Below are positions 23,647 through 36,179 of a DNA stretch of 64,000 nucleotides, piece by piece. Source of the stretch: Panaeolus papilionaceus. Lineage: Eukaryota; Basidiomycota; Agaricomycetes; Agaricales. The stretch covers positions 124,001 through 188,000 of the forward strand of contig JADNRZ010000034.1 in the NCBI GenBank assembly GCA_015501605.1. The letters are read 5' to 3'. The notes under the pieces are model-generated. The model was given only the letters and a program-made list of their open reading frames with translations. It made no database searches and had not been told where the DNA came from. The position numbers and the translations under genes are program-made. Position 1 is the stretch's first letter, and every line of letters begins with the position of its first letter.

Positions 23647-24843
23647 ATGTCAGGGCCAGAGTCTGTACTAGTGTGGATGCTGTCATTGAACAGAGAGTAC
23701 AGCAAAGCGGTGAGTTGTCATCATGTCGATCATCCCTACTTGGTCGGTACCAGGTTCTAATGATTTACATTTCTATTTGAATCATTTTAGGAATATGACA
23801 CAATATTCAATCTCTGCAAGATATGCTATCCTGCCACAAACCCAAAATATGAGCCAACCAATGCTGATTCATTTCGTGCGTCGTTATCAGTCATTTTTAT
23901 GTTCAAGAACTGATGCAAGGCACCCAGGGCAATACATCACACAACTTCTGCCTGTTCTGATGATGCGACATCGAAGAGTACCGAGAGCAAAATGGCAGGA
24001 TCATGTTACAGCTACAGGGAAGCACTGGATAGATCATATATACTCAGTACGTCGCCCCATGATCTCTCAACACTTCAGCGACATTGAGAATGATCCACTG
24101 TCCCCAGTCAATGCCAGAACACGCAGGGAGACCACGACCACCCAGTATAGGATACCAGCTGACGTTCCAGAATTCCCTGTGCGGAATGGCTGTTACCCAG
24201 GGGACACCTCAATCAGTGGTCAACATTGGGCTCGGAATCAAGCAGGCGAAAGTGGAGCCAAGAAACGCGTCTGTCCAGAGCTACGTAGAATCTCTTTCTC
24301 ACAAGGTCCGTACCGCTCCCCTCCATCCCAATCTATTATCGTAGCTTACCACTGTCATCACTTCCCATGTGGTTCCACTCTTCTCCTGTCCAACGTCACC
24401 TGCCATCTTAATCCTGTATCCATTATGATCGTCTGCTCTCTCAGCTCACACATCTTGAACTGTCCAACCTCGCAAACAACCCTGATGAGGTCGTCCTGAA
24501 ACGCCTCTGCATCCTTCTGTCCTTGAAAGAGTCCTACATTAAAGCCATCGGCCAGCCTATCGGTTTCGATTTTACACGGCTAGAGTTTGATGTGCCCAAC
24601 AGAACGGCGACAGGAGACGGGAAACCTTTGCATGGTTGGGAGTTCCGGGTATTCAGTGCGAATTTGGGGGTGGCAAGAGGCAATGTCCTCAAGAAGGAGG
24701 AATACGAGTGCGTTTGTGCGTACTTCAGAGGGGGGTCAGAGGTCACCTATATTTTCCACGAGACGACACAACAACTGGAGAACTGGGTACAGTTCATCAA
24801 TATCGATCAGCTCATGGCTGTATCAAGCAAGCTGGCAGCGTGA
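23647..24843 (+). CDS. 4'-phosphopantetheinyl transferase-like protein, active-site residues changed
   Basis: Five exons: 23647-23709, 23791-23875, 23928-24046, 24108-24305, 24445-24843. All phases agree; 287 aa. Family signatures in order: QLLPVLMMRHRRVPRAKW; TATGKHWI (usual T-AGKPY); GYQLTFQNSLCGMAV at 104-118 (usual NVTHDNSLV); NIGLGIK at 128-134 (usual IGVDI); LSLKESYIKAIG at 181-192 (usual W-LKEAY-KA-G); then FDFTRLEFDV. These enzymes transfer phosphopantetheine from CoA to carrier domains of fatty-acid, polyketide, NRPS or Lys2 proteins. Here the Mg-binding Asp of the G-V-D motif is Gly132 and the His of the N-x-(S/T)-H motif is Phe109, while Glu184 remains. Either a divergent paralogue with altered activity or a decaying gene. 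The last intron (139 nt, GTCCGT donor) is the weakest junction. Confidence 0.75.
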
Positions 24844-25094
24844 TTTTATGTTGGCTGCAATTATATCTTTTCGGGATGTTTCCCCCCATTTCGCGGTTGA
24901 AGGTGTTGTTTAAAAAATTCGTGTTACTACCTGGTGTCTAGTCCATGTCCTTATTATGTTATTGTACTCGTATTGATTCTGATATCGCCAGCCCTGTACT
25001 TCTAACTTCGCCATTGCATTAAAAATAAAATAGTAGTCGTTGTTTGCGCGTAATCCAGGACATGGTACCTCCCTCGCAAGAGATTTGGATTGAC

Positions 25095-27611
25095 TCAATG
25101 ATGATCCTCAAGCACAAGAGACGACCTGGTGTGAGCAAGCCGGCTTACACGCTCTAGATCCGAGACTTTCTCGTTTTCCCGACTAAATTCCAGTTCTGGT
25201 GGGCCTGTATAATAAAAGCGGCCATCTGACATGAACGTGCGTGAGCACTTTGTTAAGAAAAATATTATCATCGTCACTCACGGAACAGATACCACAGAGC
25301 ACTGATGGTGGCAAAGCCGACAAAGACCACACTGGCATAATCTGTCAAAGCTCATTAGTTTCTTTTCCTGAGAGAAATGAGGTCAATGAATTACTCATCG
25401 TAACGCGATTGACGTGTAGCACAGGGGGCATAGAAAACAGCACCAACTCAAGCAGTGTCCAAAGGACAGTGAAAATGTTCACAAACCATCCCCAGTTTCC
25501 GAGTGAGAACGGTGCGTCTCGCATGTCTCTTCTGCCCGTGATCAAGGAAACGAAAATGGGCATGGAGTAGCTGAAGTTGAGGCAAATGACAGCTACGCCA
25601 ACAAAGGCGTTGAAGGCGGCTGAAGAGCATAGGAGAAGAAGGCCGAGAAGGAGTTGAATGGAAAGAGAGAGGAGATAGGCGGGAATGGGGACTGATTTTG
25701 GCGTGGATACCCCGGATTTAGATTTACGTGAAAAGAGCCGGAAGTTGACTTGAACGACTTGGGACCAGAGTGAGGAGAGGGGGAGAGCGTCGTCTCTTGC
25801 AAATGTCCATGTTGTACGAGATGCGGCGCAGGAGAGGGACATGCAGGCGAATACGCCGGTGCCAAAAACTAAAGGGAACACTATATCAGAAAGGCGCTTG
25901 CACAGAGAGGGTGTAACAATAGAGACCAAGAAACCACTGCAGATAATGATTAGAATAGATTTCTAATGAACGAAGAATGAGGTAATACCAAAAGGAATCC
26001 GCCAGTTTTAGAACCCATGACTAGCTCAAACAGTGGCGCAATAGGTTGTCCGCGAGACGCTGTTGTTAGGAGTAAGAACCAGGTGATTATATTATTGAAA
26101 TAAGTAACTTGCAGCTCAGGATAACCGATATGTCAGGTAGCACAAACAGAACGGGCAGCAAGAATGTCAGGCCCAGCACGAATCCAATAGGAACACCCCA
26201 CGTAAACGCAAATGGCAGCTGCTCGCTCGGTTTGTGAAGTTCGTCCGCCATGCCAACAACTGATAGTGAGTATATATCAGTTTCACCAGCAGATCGTGAT
26301 TATAATTTGCTTTGTACCAGTTCCAAATCCACCATAGGTAAAGGCAGGTGGTAGTAGGCCGACGAAAAAACTCCAGCCCGGTATCCACCCTGAGAGGGAG
26401 GGATCAAAATGAAGGAACGCAAACGACGCGGAATGTCTCCCGACGGAAGCTTTGACCGAAAGAGAGATGGCGATGACTGAAAAAAAGGTTAGTGTGGTGT
26501 TGTAGGAGCATCCTGGTTTACAGACTGATAACACCGATCGTTGTCCACCACACAGATATTATCTGAAGTGAGCGTTGTGAAAGTGAGTGTTTGGTTAGAA
26601 AGTCAGGAATGAGTACCCCTTACATCGATCATAGGTAGAGCTTCGCTAAACAAGATCCCAATGCCAGTATAGAAGAGGGAAAAGGCTACAAAGACCAGAT
26701 CTAAAAGAAGTGAGTCTTGATAATTGTTGTTGGTGTGTCAAGAGCGAACATGTCACCCAATCCGCGGCCTCCCAATCAGGATGTAGGATCCTAATTCCTG
26801 AGATAAGCAGCTGAGTAACACCCTGAAGGACACATTAGCTCAGGTAAATTAATAAAAGGAGCATAAGCGAACGGCAGTGGCTGAAAGTGACATCGTCCAC
26901 ACTCCAACGACGTTAAGCCACCCAGTGATCCAGGATACAAGACGACGTTGCTTGGGCGGGGTCATTCTGAAGCACCAGTAGTAGGCGCCAGCTGAGGTTG
27001 GATATTTGGATGATATTTCCGCCAGAGACAACGAAAGCAAGTGTGTAGCGAATGAGATGAGCAGCCAGCTAAAATGAAGCAACACGGGTCAGATTTCTCT
27101 AGACGAGTATAAAGGACAACTGACCCCCAGAACATGGCAGCAGGTCCTCCGCCAATGAAAGCCGTCTCCATTCCTAATGCCAGTCCACAGGCTATTTTTT
27201 TCAGTCACAACCAATCCATGAGAGAATGTGGACAGTTAAGGGTTGAACCAAAACGTACGTGCTGCGATCATAGCTGAGAATCGAAAATGAGACGAAATGA
27301 TATCAACAGCAGAAGGGCTATAAAGGGCGTACCAATGGTCACTGGAGTCAACGGGAACATCCATCAATTAAGATGTAATTTGGAGGTGAAAAAGATTTAC
27401 TAACTTGACAAGATGTGCACAGATCCTCGAGTCTAAAATGATGTTCAGCCAACAATGTATACCAAATGTAAAAGGGGGGAGTGGCCTTTGTCAGCTCTTG
27501 TTTGTAACCCACTGGTTTTGAATGCTCCATCGTCTGGGGGTATGATCGTGAGTGTCTAGGTTGAAGGGAAGGTGAACGACCAACGGTGGAGGCACCGGTG
27601 TCTGAGGACAT
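25095..27611 (-). CDS. APC-superfamily GABA/choline/amino-acid-type permease 1
   Basis: ATG at 27611. The first exons are 27611-27486, 27432-27405, then microexons 27341-27333 (9 nt) and 27273-27259 (15 nt), then 27191-27125; several more exons follow to the stop at 25095. Diagnostic segments: FIGGGPAAMFWGW; LAEISSKYPTSAGAYYW; VGRHSASFAF and GWIPGWSFFVGLLP; ADELHKPSEQLP; SAAFNAFVGVAVICLN; and the family C-terminal hallmark YYTGPPE. The hydrophobic segments fit about 12 membrane spans. Such proteins carry GABA, choline or amino acids across plasma or organelle membranes; the substrate cannot be told from sequence. Intron 1 appears to use a GC donor (AAAG|GCCACT). It is tandem with, and clearly paralogous to, the next gene. 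Confidence 0.85.
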
Positions 27612-28064
27612 TCTGCTGGCGTAGGACTGTAGGTTGGGTACGGTCTACATCTACCTTCTCTGAGGTTCAGGACTCTTAAAGGAACCGATGACCGAATAAG
27701 CATACAGCTGGCTTAGTCCGCACTTAAAATCGAGCCATTATGAAAGGTGGCGGAACATGCAAATCAGTCCCAAGGGTCTAGATGAAGGCAGATCTAGCGC
27801 ATATTCGCTCCATTAGAGTCCTTGGACGAGGAACGTTTTACGTTGGTGGGAGACCTTGGCGGCGCTATGAATCAATTTGTTGAGAAAAACAGCGGGCCGA
27901 GTGTCTTTCGTTATATGGGCTAAGAAGGGTATATATTTGTCAACAAAAGCTATGTGCTGTATTAGTACGATGAAGACGCATGGATGTTTATCGCAGAAAC
28001 TTTTATCAACTCACTTCTGTACAACTACAAAAATAAAGGCGACAAGAGATAAGGATCGACAAGT
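27612..28064. other. intergenic, promoter of permease 1
   Basis: Space between the tandem permease genes; nothing else seen. Confidence 0.4.
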
Positions 28065-30555
28065 CTAGTTTGAAGAGGCTTTCTCTTCCTCGTCTTCGCT
28101 CATATTTTTGGTTTCTTCGGCCTGAGGAAGCGGAGGGCCTTGATAATTGCTGCGTCCGTCTAATAGGAGTTAGCAGCCAATCGCTTGAGGTGACCAATCG
28201 GAGACGTACTGATAAGGTACCAGCCCGCACTGATGAGAGCGAAGCCGACGAACACAACACTCGCATAATCTGCGCAAACATAAGTCAGTCCCAGCGGATT
28301 GTCCATGAAAACCTGGTACTCACTCATCGTGACTTGAGTGACGGGAATCACAGCCGGCATAGAGAAAAGTACGATCTCCAGCGCCATCCAAAGGACTGCA
28401 AAAACGTTAATCGGCCAACCCCACTTCCCCAGCGAAAAAGGCGCGTCTGATACTTCCTTTCTACCGTGGAGAAGGGAGATGAGCACTGGCATTGCGTAAC
28501 TGGCACCAAGACAGATGACGGCAACTCCAACAAAGGCGTTGAAGGCAGCTGAAGAACCCAAAAAGATGAGACCGAGGAGAAGCTGGATGGTTAAAGAAAG
28601 GAGATAGGCGTAGATCGGAACGGGTGAGGCGGACGTTGGAAGGACGAGGACCTTGGACCAGATGTTGTGAGCGGGGATGGCCTTGTCCCGTGCGAAACTC
28701 CAGGTTGCCCGGGAGGCTGCACAACAGATAGAGATAGCACAGAATACACCGATTCCAAAGACTGATCGTGCAGAAGAATGTCTAAATTTAGCTTAAATTA
28801 GAGAGAAAAGTGACGCTTAACGAACCAATTAACCACTAATGATAACGAGTTAGCACGACGTATCGCAAGTCAAGGGCATACGTACAATACCAAACCCTCC
28901 ACCTTTTGATCCCATGATCATAGTAAACAAAACTCCAATTGGTTGGCCGCCGGGTACTGAAAATAATGTTTAACTGGAAGGATTCAAAATGCACTCGGTA
29001 CATCACATACCAGCCAATAAAGTGGGGATGTCGGGTAAAGTGAACAAGATTGGAAGCAAGAAAATCAATCCAACGATAAAGCTGATGGGAATAGACCAAG
29101 CTAATGCCAGAGGCAATTGGACAGTGGGGTTGTGGACTTCTTCAGCCATACTAGCAACTACGAGAATTTTGAATTTATATATAATGAATGCCATCATTGA
29201 CGACGTACCCATTCCGATGGCGGCGTAGGTGTAAGCTTATGTTTAATCAGCGATGAGGGCATCAATCGGCAAAGCGAGAATGCAACGAGCATACCTGGCT
29301 GTGTGGATTGAGTAAATAACTCCAAAGCAAAATGGAAACGCGCTTACTGGTAAAAGTCCGATGAAGAAAGTCCAACCAGGTGTCCAGCCAGAAAATGATG
29401 GGTCAAAATGCCCCAGAGCAAAGGCTGCGGAATGTCTCCCAACAGCCGCTTTAGCAGAGAGACAGATAAGGACAACTACGGATGAAGATAAGACGCGTTT
29501 CTTCGGATACACAAGGTATCTCCTACCGATAACACCAAGGGCCGTCCAGCATGCACAAATGATCTATCATGGGAGTTTAGTGTGGATGAATGCCGTCGAG
29601 AAAGAAGGATGCGGACATCAATGAAGGGCAGATAGTCGTTCAAAAAGATTCCTATCAGTGAACAAGCAATCGTTACACCCATGAATACAAGGTCTGGAGA
29701 CCGGTGAGTAAAACAATGGTACTTCGGCGACGCGACTCACATGTTTGCCAAGTTGTAGCAACCCATTCAGGGTGAAATATATTCACACCAGCGACCAGAA
29801 TTTGCGCAGTTCCCTGATCGTGGCGGAATTTGTGTAAGCCATGTTACAAAGGACGATAAAAAACCCATGTTGCCTCACAAAAGTCACAGATAAACTGATG
29901 GTCCAGACACCAACCATCGTGAGCCATCCATTGATCCAGGATGCGAGCAGACGCCTTTTGGGCGACGTGAGCCTGAAGCACCAGTAGTATGCACCAGCAG
30001 ATGTTGGGTATTTGGAGCAGATTTCGGCAAGTGAAAGAGCCAGAGGTTGAGTCGTAATCGAAATTAGAACCCAACTAGAAGGGCATGAGCATCATGATCT
30101 CAGCCTAGGAAACTTGATGTATACCCCCAAAGAATTGTGGCTGGTCCGCCACCGACTAAAGATGTGGCGAGAGGTGCGGAAAGACCGAAGGCTGGATGGA
30201 CAGATTAATTTTATACAGGACCCAAGAGCTATCGCACTCACGAACTGCAATGATGGCTGGGGTCCAGAATTTTGAGTAAGACATAAGGAAAAGCACGAAT
30301 GACGCGTACCTAAAAGCACTGCATTCCGAGTATATGATCAGAAAGTGCTCTTTGACATGAAAATACAAATGGCGTACTGAACAAGATGTGGAACAAACCA
30401 CGCGACTTCAAGACAGGTAAGTAAAATAATTGTATTCAATGTTGACCACAGCTCACCCTCTTCAGTTCTTGCTGATAGCCCAACTGCTTCAGACCTTCTA
30501 TGGCTGTCAAGTCATCTTGGTTTGTAGCGAACGAAACGCCGTTCTGTGTAGACAT
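28065..30555 (-). CDS. APC-superfamily GABA/choline/amino-acid-type permease 2
   Basis: ATG at 30555. Early exons are 30555-30457, 30405-30378, microexon 30318-30310 (9 nt), microexon 30256-30242 (15 nt), then an exon from 30191. The stop is at 28065. Spliced, the N-terminus reads MSTQNGVSFATNQDD, then LKRSRGLFHILFMLL and AIIAVPFGLSAPLATSL. Later segments: LVGGGPATILWGW, LAEICSKYPTSAGAYYW, VGRHSAAFALGHFDPSFSGW, AYTYAAIGM, MAEEVHNPTVQLP, and C-terminal YQGPPLPQAEE with an acidic tail. Same exon pattern as permease 1 but with a normal GT first donor. A membrane transporter of the eukaryotic amino acid/choline group; substrate unknown. Tandem duplication is the simplest origin. Confidence 0.87.
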
Positions 30556-32679
30556 GATGGGTACTCTCAGAGTTGAGAGATAAGTGGAGTTGCAATTATA
30601 AACCATTCGGAGGTGGGTCAATACAAACAAAAAGTATGGCGATAAAGCGAGCCATGTGAGGGTTATTCTCCCATGCAACAGATTTAGTTGAAGGATGGAG
30701 GGAAAAAGTCGGCAGCGCGGTGGAAACGCAGATGTCGGCGTGAGATGAGGCGAGCCATGTCATCATTACCCCGGAGCAAGCATCTGCTGCAAGATCTACA
30801 GACAGGGAGGAGTATTACAGCCGACGCCAGAGCCCATATCGGCTCCCATTCAGAGTTAACTTTGGCGCAGCAAATCGTGCCGCATGTCGTGTGTCCTAGC
30901 ACATGTCCAACTTCACGACTCCGCTGTGCTAAATTTAGCACAGAGCAACCTTGCATTGCAAGAAAAAGTCTAATCATGATGCTCAATGCTTCATCAGGAA
31001 TGTGGAAATTCAGAGAAAATCGTACTTACGGAAGAGGTTACCGTAGCGGCGAGGAGCATGAACTTTACAAGCTAGTAGGTGGAGATCCACGAGCATGCGG
31101 CTACTACCCAACAAAAGCTTGATAAAAGCAGTCTTTGAGTTGAAATTTGAGTCTTTCATCGCATTCGAGAACACATTAATTATGAGTATATTTTTCCTGA
31201 GATACACTGGCACAAAAGGCGACGGAGAAGGGCATGAAAGGGAAGAAACAGGACGTCGGTCCACGGTTAATTAACAGGTTCCATCTCCAAAACCGTGACA
31301 TGGTGTTGCAGTGACGTGACATACGTTCCCACAATAATGATACTCCTATCTCAGCTGCTCAGTTGGACAGCCCGGATGTTTCTGAGTTCCGTCATTGAAT
31401 GTTGCTCGACCGACCCTACCTATCTCTGGGGAGCACGGTATATCAGGCTACAGGAAATATTCATAATGATTTGTACATGTATCCATGGTGGTAACTAATG
31501 GAACAGTACAATAGTAATTGGTTGTTTTTGAGTGCTATTCAATGTCCTTAGTCCCGCCAGGGAAGACATGGCCAGGACCAGAGCTGCCAGAGTCGCATTT
31601 CGCTCCGCCCCCCTCTGCAGGCGGCGTGAGCCCTTGAAGACCAATTGAAGACCCCGTAGTGGTGGCGTCATAACAATTGGCATCAAAATTTGGGCGCCCT
31701 CAGGGGTTCATTGGCAGGCATATAAGTGGTTTTCAAGTTTCAACCGATCTGTTTTCCATCCCCCAACTTCTTGTCAGTGCGCCCTGCCATTCTTGCTCTC
31801 GAGGCCTAATACTCCCTTCAGGCTGTTTGTATGGCCACAAATCCGTACCTCGTCCATATGGCTTCCGAAAGCCAACTTTCGGGGTACATAATGGGTAGTT
31901 TTTGACACACCAATTTAGATATCGTATTGATCAAGAGTCCTATAGCCCCTTCATGCTCTATTCTTATGTACGATGTTGCAAGCACGTTGCCACACGAGGT
32001 GAGCATTGCCCAGTCCTCAAGAATCTATGTCGCTGCTTAAATTATGCCACTATAGGCTTACACTTATCTGGAGGTATTGGACTGTATGGTTAACCCAATG
32101 GTAGAGAGTTAACATCGAAGCATCGGCAGTATGAAATGGCGACCATCAAAGTATCTTCACCTCTTTGCGAGGTATTAGCCAGTAATCGGAAGTCCGTGAG
32201 TATCATTTCAACCCCTCACCTATCGACATAGAGATCACAAGCATGTACGGGGTTTCAATAGAAGCAAAACGAAAGGTGCGTCGAAACTCTGCTGGAACGC
32301 AGGCCATGCAAAATATGGCATTCACACATCCATCTCAGCTTACACGCAACACCAGCGTTCTGTAAAGGTGCGAGCGCATGTCATATAGGCGCAGTTCGCG
32401 ATCGCTAACATTGCAAGCGGGAAATATCCAGGCGTGAGTACTCGCTTCAGTGAACGGCTCGTGCGACGTCATTATTGCTACGTGGTGTTGACTCAACCTG
32501 TCAGGTCTTCTTCTGGTGGCAGTTTACCTTGTGAGTAACGCATTCCTGGATTCGAATTTCTGTTAGACCACCGCGCCAACAGAGGTGGTTCCTTCCTTCT
32601 GGCCGTTACCGTGAGTAGGATCCTCGCGATGCGAATTTACGCTCTCTATGGACGTGAAATGAAAGGTTCGCACTCTCTT
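30556..32679. other. long intergenic, no gene recognised
   Basis: About 2.1 kb without a convincing gene. A short stretch at 32616-32666 (ILAMRIYALYGREMK) resembles part of a fungal membrane-protein family but stands alone. No tRNA was recognised. Confidence 0.4.
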
Positions 32680-33450
32680 ACACTCATTTTCGTCGTCTTC
32701 GACCGCCATCGTCGTCTCATTTCACCTCACCCTCACCTCACCTTCCTTTTCCATCCCACCATCTCACCCCCCAGTCGCACCTTCACCACCACTCACCTTT
32801 TCACTCAGATATCCCCACGCGCACATCACCGATATCTTCGCTTTTGTCATCAACATCCCATTCAATGCCGATCTACCCAACTACTATGCTCATCCCCCCA
32901 TCATTCGCGTACTCGCCCCTGTTGAAATTTAGACCACGTCTCCGCCCTATGCTCCCATCTTCGTTTCTCTATCCGCATTTACCTCCGAATGTTGTCCTAT
33001 CTCATTCGAATCTGGGCTTGGTAGTAGAGGAACATATAAGCTGCAGTGTGTGTCAAAGATGCGGTTTTGCGCGGTTGAGATCAGTCGTGTTCCTTGTTAT
33101 CATCCCACCCTGTAGTGATCTTTGCTGCGGTCGGGAGCTCCCTCTCACCCTTCTCCTTCCGTTGTCGCTCCCGACCATCACCCCCTTGTCCCGTTCCATT
33201 CATCTCTACTCAACCACTACACTCGCACCAACCCCATTCACACTGTTCCCCCCCAAACTCGACTCCATCGGCGACCTCCCTTCTTGTCCATGCAACCAGT
33301 CACCGGTGAGTTCAAAGTATATGAATTTGGATAATCCCATAATAAATGTACTAGCAGATAAGTCGGATTTGTAGATGGCGTTGAATGGATGAGACGATGA
33401 GCGTACAAGGCAAGGTGTGGTTGACGGTTGTGTGCATGTCACAGGCGGGG
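32680..33450 (+). repeat. dispersed repeat R, longest copy
   Basis: The 5' part matches the reverse complement of 3490-3720. The middle (32830-33110: GATATCTTCGCTTTTGTC then GCCGATCTACCCAACTAC, and CATTTACCTCCGAATG) matches 49130-49410 on the same strand. The 3' part (33110-33445: GGGAGCTCCCTCTCA, CTCGACTCCATCGGCGACC) matches the reverse complement of about 53400-53690. It therefore joins pieces found separately elsewhere. No intact coding frame. It lies directly upstream of NOC4. Likely a degraded transposable element. Confidence 0.7.
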
Positions 33451-33708
33451 CAGGTTTCCGGATTATGAGATCCGTTGCGTGTTCGAAATATCGAATTTCT
33501 CGTTCTTAATACAATTTGTAATCATTATAAATTTATTTAATCCTTTTTGATGGTCTTACGGAAAAAATCTACCTTTTATCTCGTTCGTCAAGAGGAGGAT
33601 ATTGAAAATGCTAACGCCCCTGTCTCCAAAGTCGTAGCCAAGCAAGACCAAATTGATGCAGATGATCCAAGTTTAGCACGTCGACCAGCTCAAACTCTTA
33701 ATTATACA

Positions 33709-36179
33709 ATGCCTCCATCCCTAACCTCTCTACCAGCAACAAAAAAGCGTAAACTTGCCAAAGAAGCGGATTTTGCTCAAAACCTCAAATCACTAGAGGA
33801 AACACTCACACAAGTTGTGTCAAAAAATGGGTCGTTGAACCCACTCGCCGATCTCTTGTCTGTGATGGAAGGGACGCAGGATGCGCATGAGACGTCTAAA
33901 GCCATTTATGCGCTTTATCGGGTCTTTGTGGTTGTTATTTCGAGTGGAAAGATGGGACTGGGTGGAGATGAGGCTGCAAAGGTGGTCAAGGCGTGGATAT
34001 GGGAGAGATTACAGACATATACGGATTTTCTGGGTGGGTTGTTGAAGGATGAGGAGAAGTTTTTGCGGGTGCGTGGTTCCACGGTTTTCTAATGTACTGA
34101 TGAAATTTACACCGTGGTTATTAGACGTCTGCATTGCAGATTATGTTCTCGTTACTCAAGCACCTCTCGACCTCATATTCTAAATCTGCTAATGCTTCAA
34201 AGCCGCAACCTCAATTCCATGTGTCGCATTTCAGGAAAATCGTCTCTTCACTGCTACTTTGTCCACCATCACAGGGAAAGTCCTCGAAAAAAGTGAATGA
34301 TGGACGAATTGACCCAGACGTGCTGGATCTGTTTTACGAGACGTGGTTCAATGTGCATGACGATATCAGATGGTTCTTCCTTAGAGAATCTGCGTATGTT
34401 CTCTCCATTTATACCTGCATTCACTCTCTGATTAGTGGCGAATCCTCTACAGAACTTGCTTATCCAACCACTCGCATGAATCATATCCTTACCTCGCCAC
34501 AAACCTCCTCTCACTCCTCGAACGCCTCACCACATTCCCCACCGAACCTGAAGAACTCAACTCATGGTGGGTCACCGAATTCGCCACCAAACCTCCAAAA
34601 CCCAAAAAGTCGAAATCCAAAGATGATGACGAAAACGAAAACGACTCTGAGAATGAAAATGCGGAGCCTTCTGGTGAAGGGGACGACGATTGGCGGAAAC
34701 TCTTCGAAGAGGAGAAGACGCCGGAGGGTGCAAAAGGTCCTTCCATGCGCTTACACCGCATGTCAACACACCAGTCTCTATACTCTCTCAACTCGCACAA
34801 GGCCGTATTTACTCGGACTTGGCTGATGCTCCTACCCCGCCTCTCTGTAGGTGCTGATGAGGAGACGCGGAAAGTGCTCGCGACGAGGGCATTGAACCTC
34901 ATGCATCGCGGTGTGCTCCCACATTTGACGAGGCCGTTTTTGGTGATGGATTGGATTAGTTCGTGTGTGGATATGGGTGGGGCTGTGGGGCTGTTGGCGT
35001 TGAATGCTTTGTTTGTGATGATTAAGGAGTACAATCTGTGAGTTTTCTCTTCTTTGTCGGTCAGCGCTACTGTTGGCGTTGATGGCTGGCTAAGTTGACT
35101 GACTAATATTTGAACAGCGATTACCCGTCATTTTATACCCGCTTGTACGCGTTTTTGGATCGTGACGTGCTGCATTTGAAGCATCGGTCGCGATTCTTCC
35201 GTCTTACAGAATTGTTCCTGAGCTCGACGTACGTCCCTTTTTCTTATTCAATCTGCTCTCATTGACCCAACTAAACGCTTTCATTCATCTTTGCTCGCCT
35301 AACCGATCATTGCTTTCAATAGTCACCTTCCCGCCGCCCTCCTCGCTTCATTCATCAAGCGCCTCTCTCGACTCTCACTCTCCGCGCCTCCTGCTGCAGT
35401 TGTAATGATCATTCCATTTACGTACAACGTCCTCAAACGGCACCCAGCATTGATGTATATGATCCATAGGGTAGACATCGACGGGGGTAACGGTGCATTT
35501 TTTTTCTTGTATCTTGCTTGTTGTACTGTTTTCTAATCAAATCCCCTGTCTTCACGCACTCAACTCGATGTCTCCCCCCGCCTGGATTCGGTTCTCCTTC
35601 CCTCTGCAGATCCATTCCTCGACACCGAACCCGATCCAATGAACGCCCAAGCAATCGACAGCTCCCTCTGGGAGCTCCTCTCTCATTCGACGCATTATCA
35701 TGCGCCCGTGTCGACGATGACCAAGATCTTCTCAGAGGCATTTACGAAGCCGAATTATTCGATGGAGGATTTTTTGGATCATACGTATAATACAGTGAGT
35801 TCAGGAGTGTCTTTTTTTTTTTTTTGTCATGTCTGCGTGTTTCGTTTTGCGGTGACTGATTGACATAATTGTGCTGTAGCTTTTCGACACGGAGATTAAT
35901 CGCAAGATTAAGAAAGAACCCGCGCTCACGATGATTGATGATGTTAAGAAGATGGATATTTTCCCAAGTGGTGGGGGCGTTGTGAAGATTGATGCAGAGG
36001 GCCACGATGAGTGGAGTGGTGACGAGAATGGTGGTGATGCTGGGAGTGAGGAGGAGAGCGGTGACGAGGGTGAAGGTGCAGATGCGGATGAAGGGAAGGA
36101 GAAGAAGATGGGAACGAAGATGGATGTGGATGTGCCGATGAGGCATAGAGATATCGTTGCTGAGCTCTGGGGATTTTAG
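33709..36179 (+). CDS. NOC4: Noc4 / CBF-Mak21 family ribosome biogenesis protein
   Basis: Seven exons: 33709-34068, 34125-34393, 34453-35037, 35118-35228, 35323-35486, 35610-35794, 35880-36179. All phases agree; 537 aa. Features: N-terminal KKRKL; LNPLADLL and SKAIYALYRVFV; an acidic/Lys-rich insert (KPKKSKSKDDDEN) in the middle; then the Noc4/CBF block KAVFTRTWLMLLPRL, LMHRGVLPHLTRPFLVMDW, LDYPSFYTRLYAFLD, HRSRFFRLTELFLSST, LPAALLASFIKRLSRL and VLKRHPALMYMIHR. The end is a Glu/Asp tail closing with RDIVAELWGF. In yeast, Noc4 with Nop14 acts in the nucleolus in 40S subunit assembly and export. An in-frame ATG at 33550 would add 53 residues; I prefer 33709 because MPP-S-L-P-KKRK is the usual family start. 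Confidence 0.92.

Noticed and set aside
23723..24499. 258-codon plus-strand open frame
   Set aside because: It runs through three introns of the phosphopantetheinyl-transferase-like gene; only the segment 23928-24046 is in the true reading frame.
32616..32670. ILAMRIYALYGREMK, similar to part of a fungal multi-membrane protein family
   Set aside because: Only about 15 residues, with no neighbouring helices in any frame; possibly chance.
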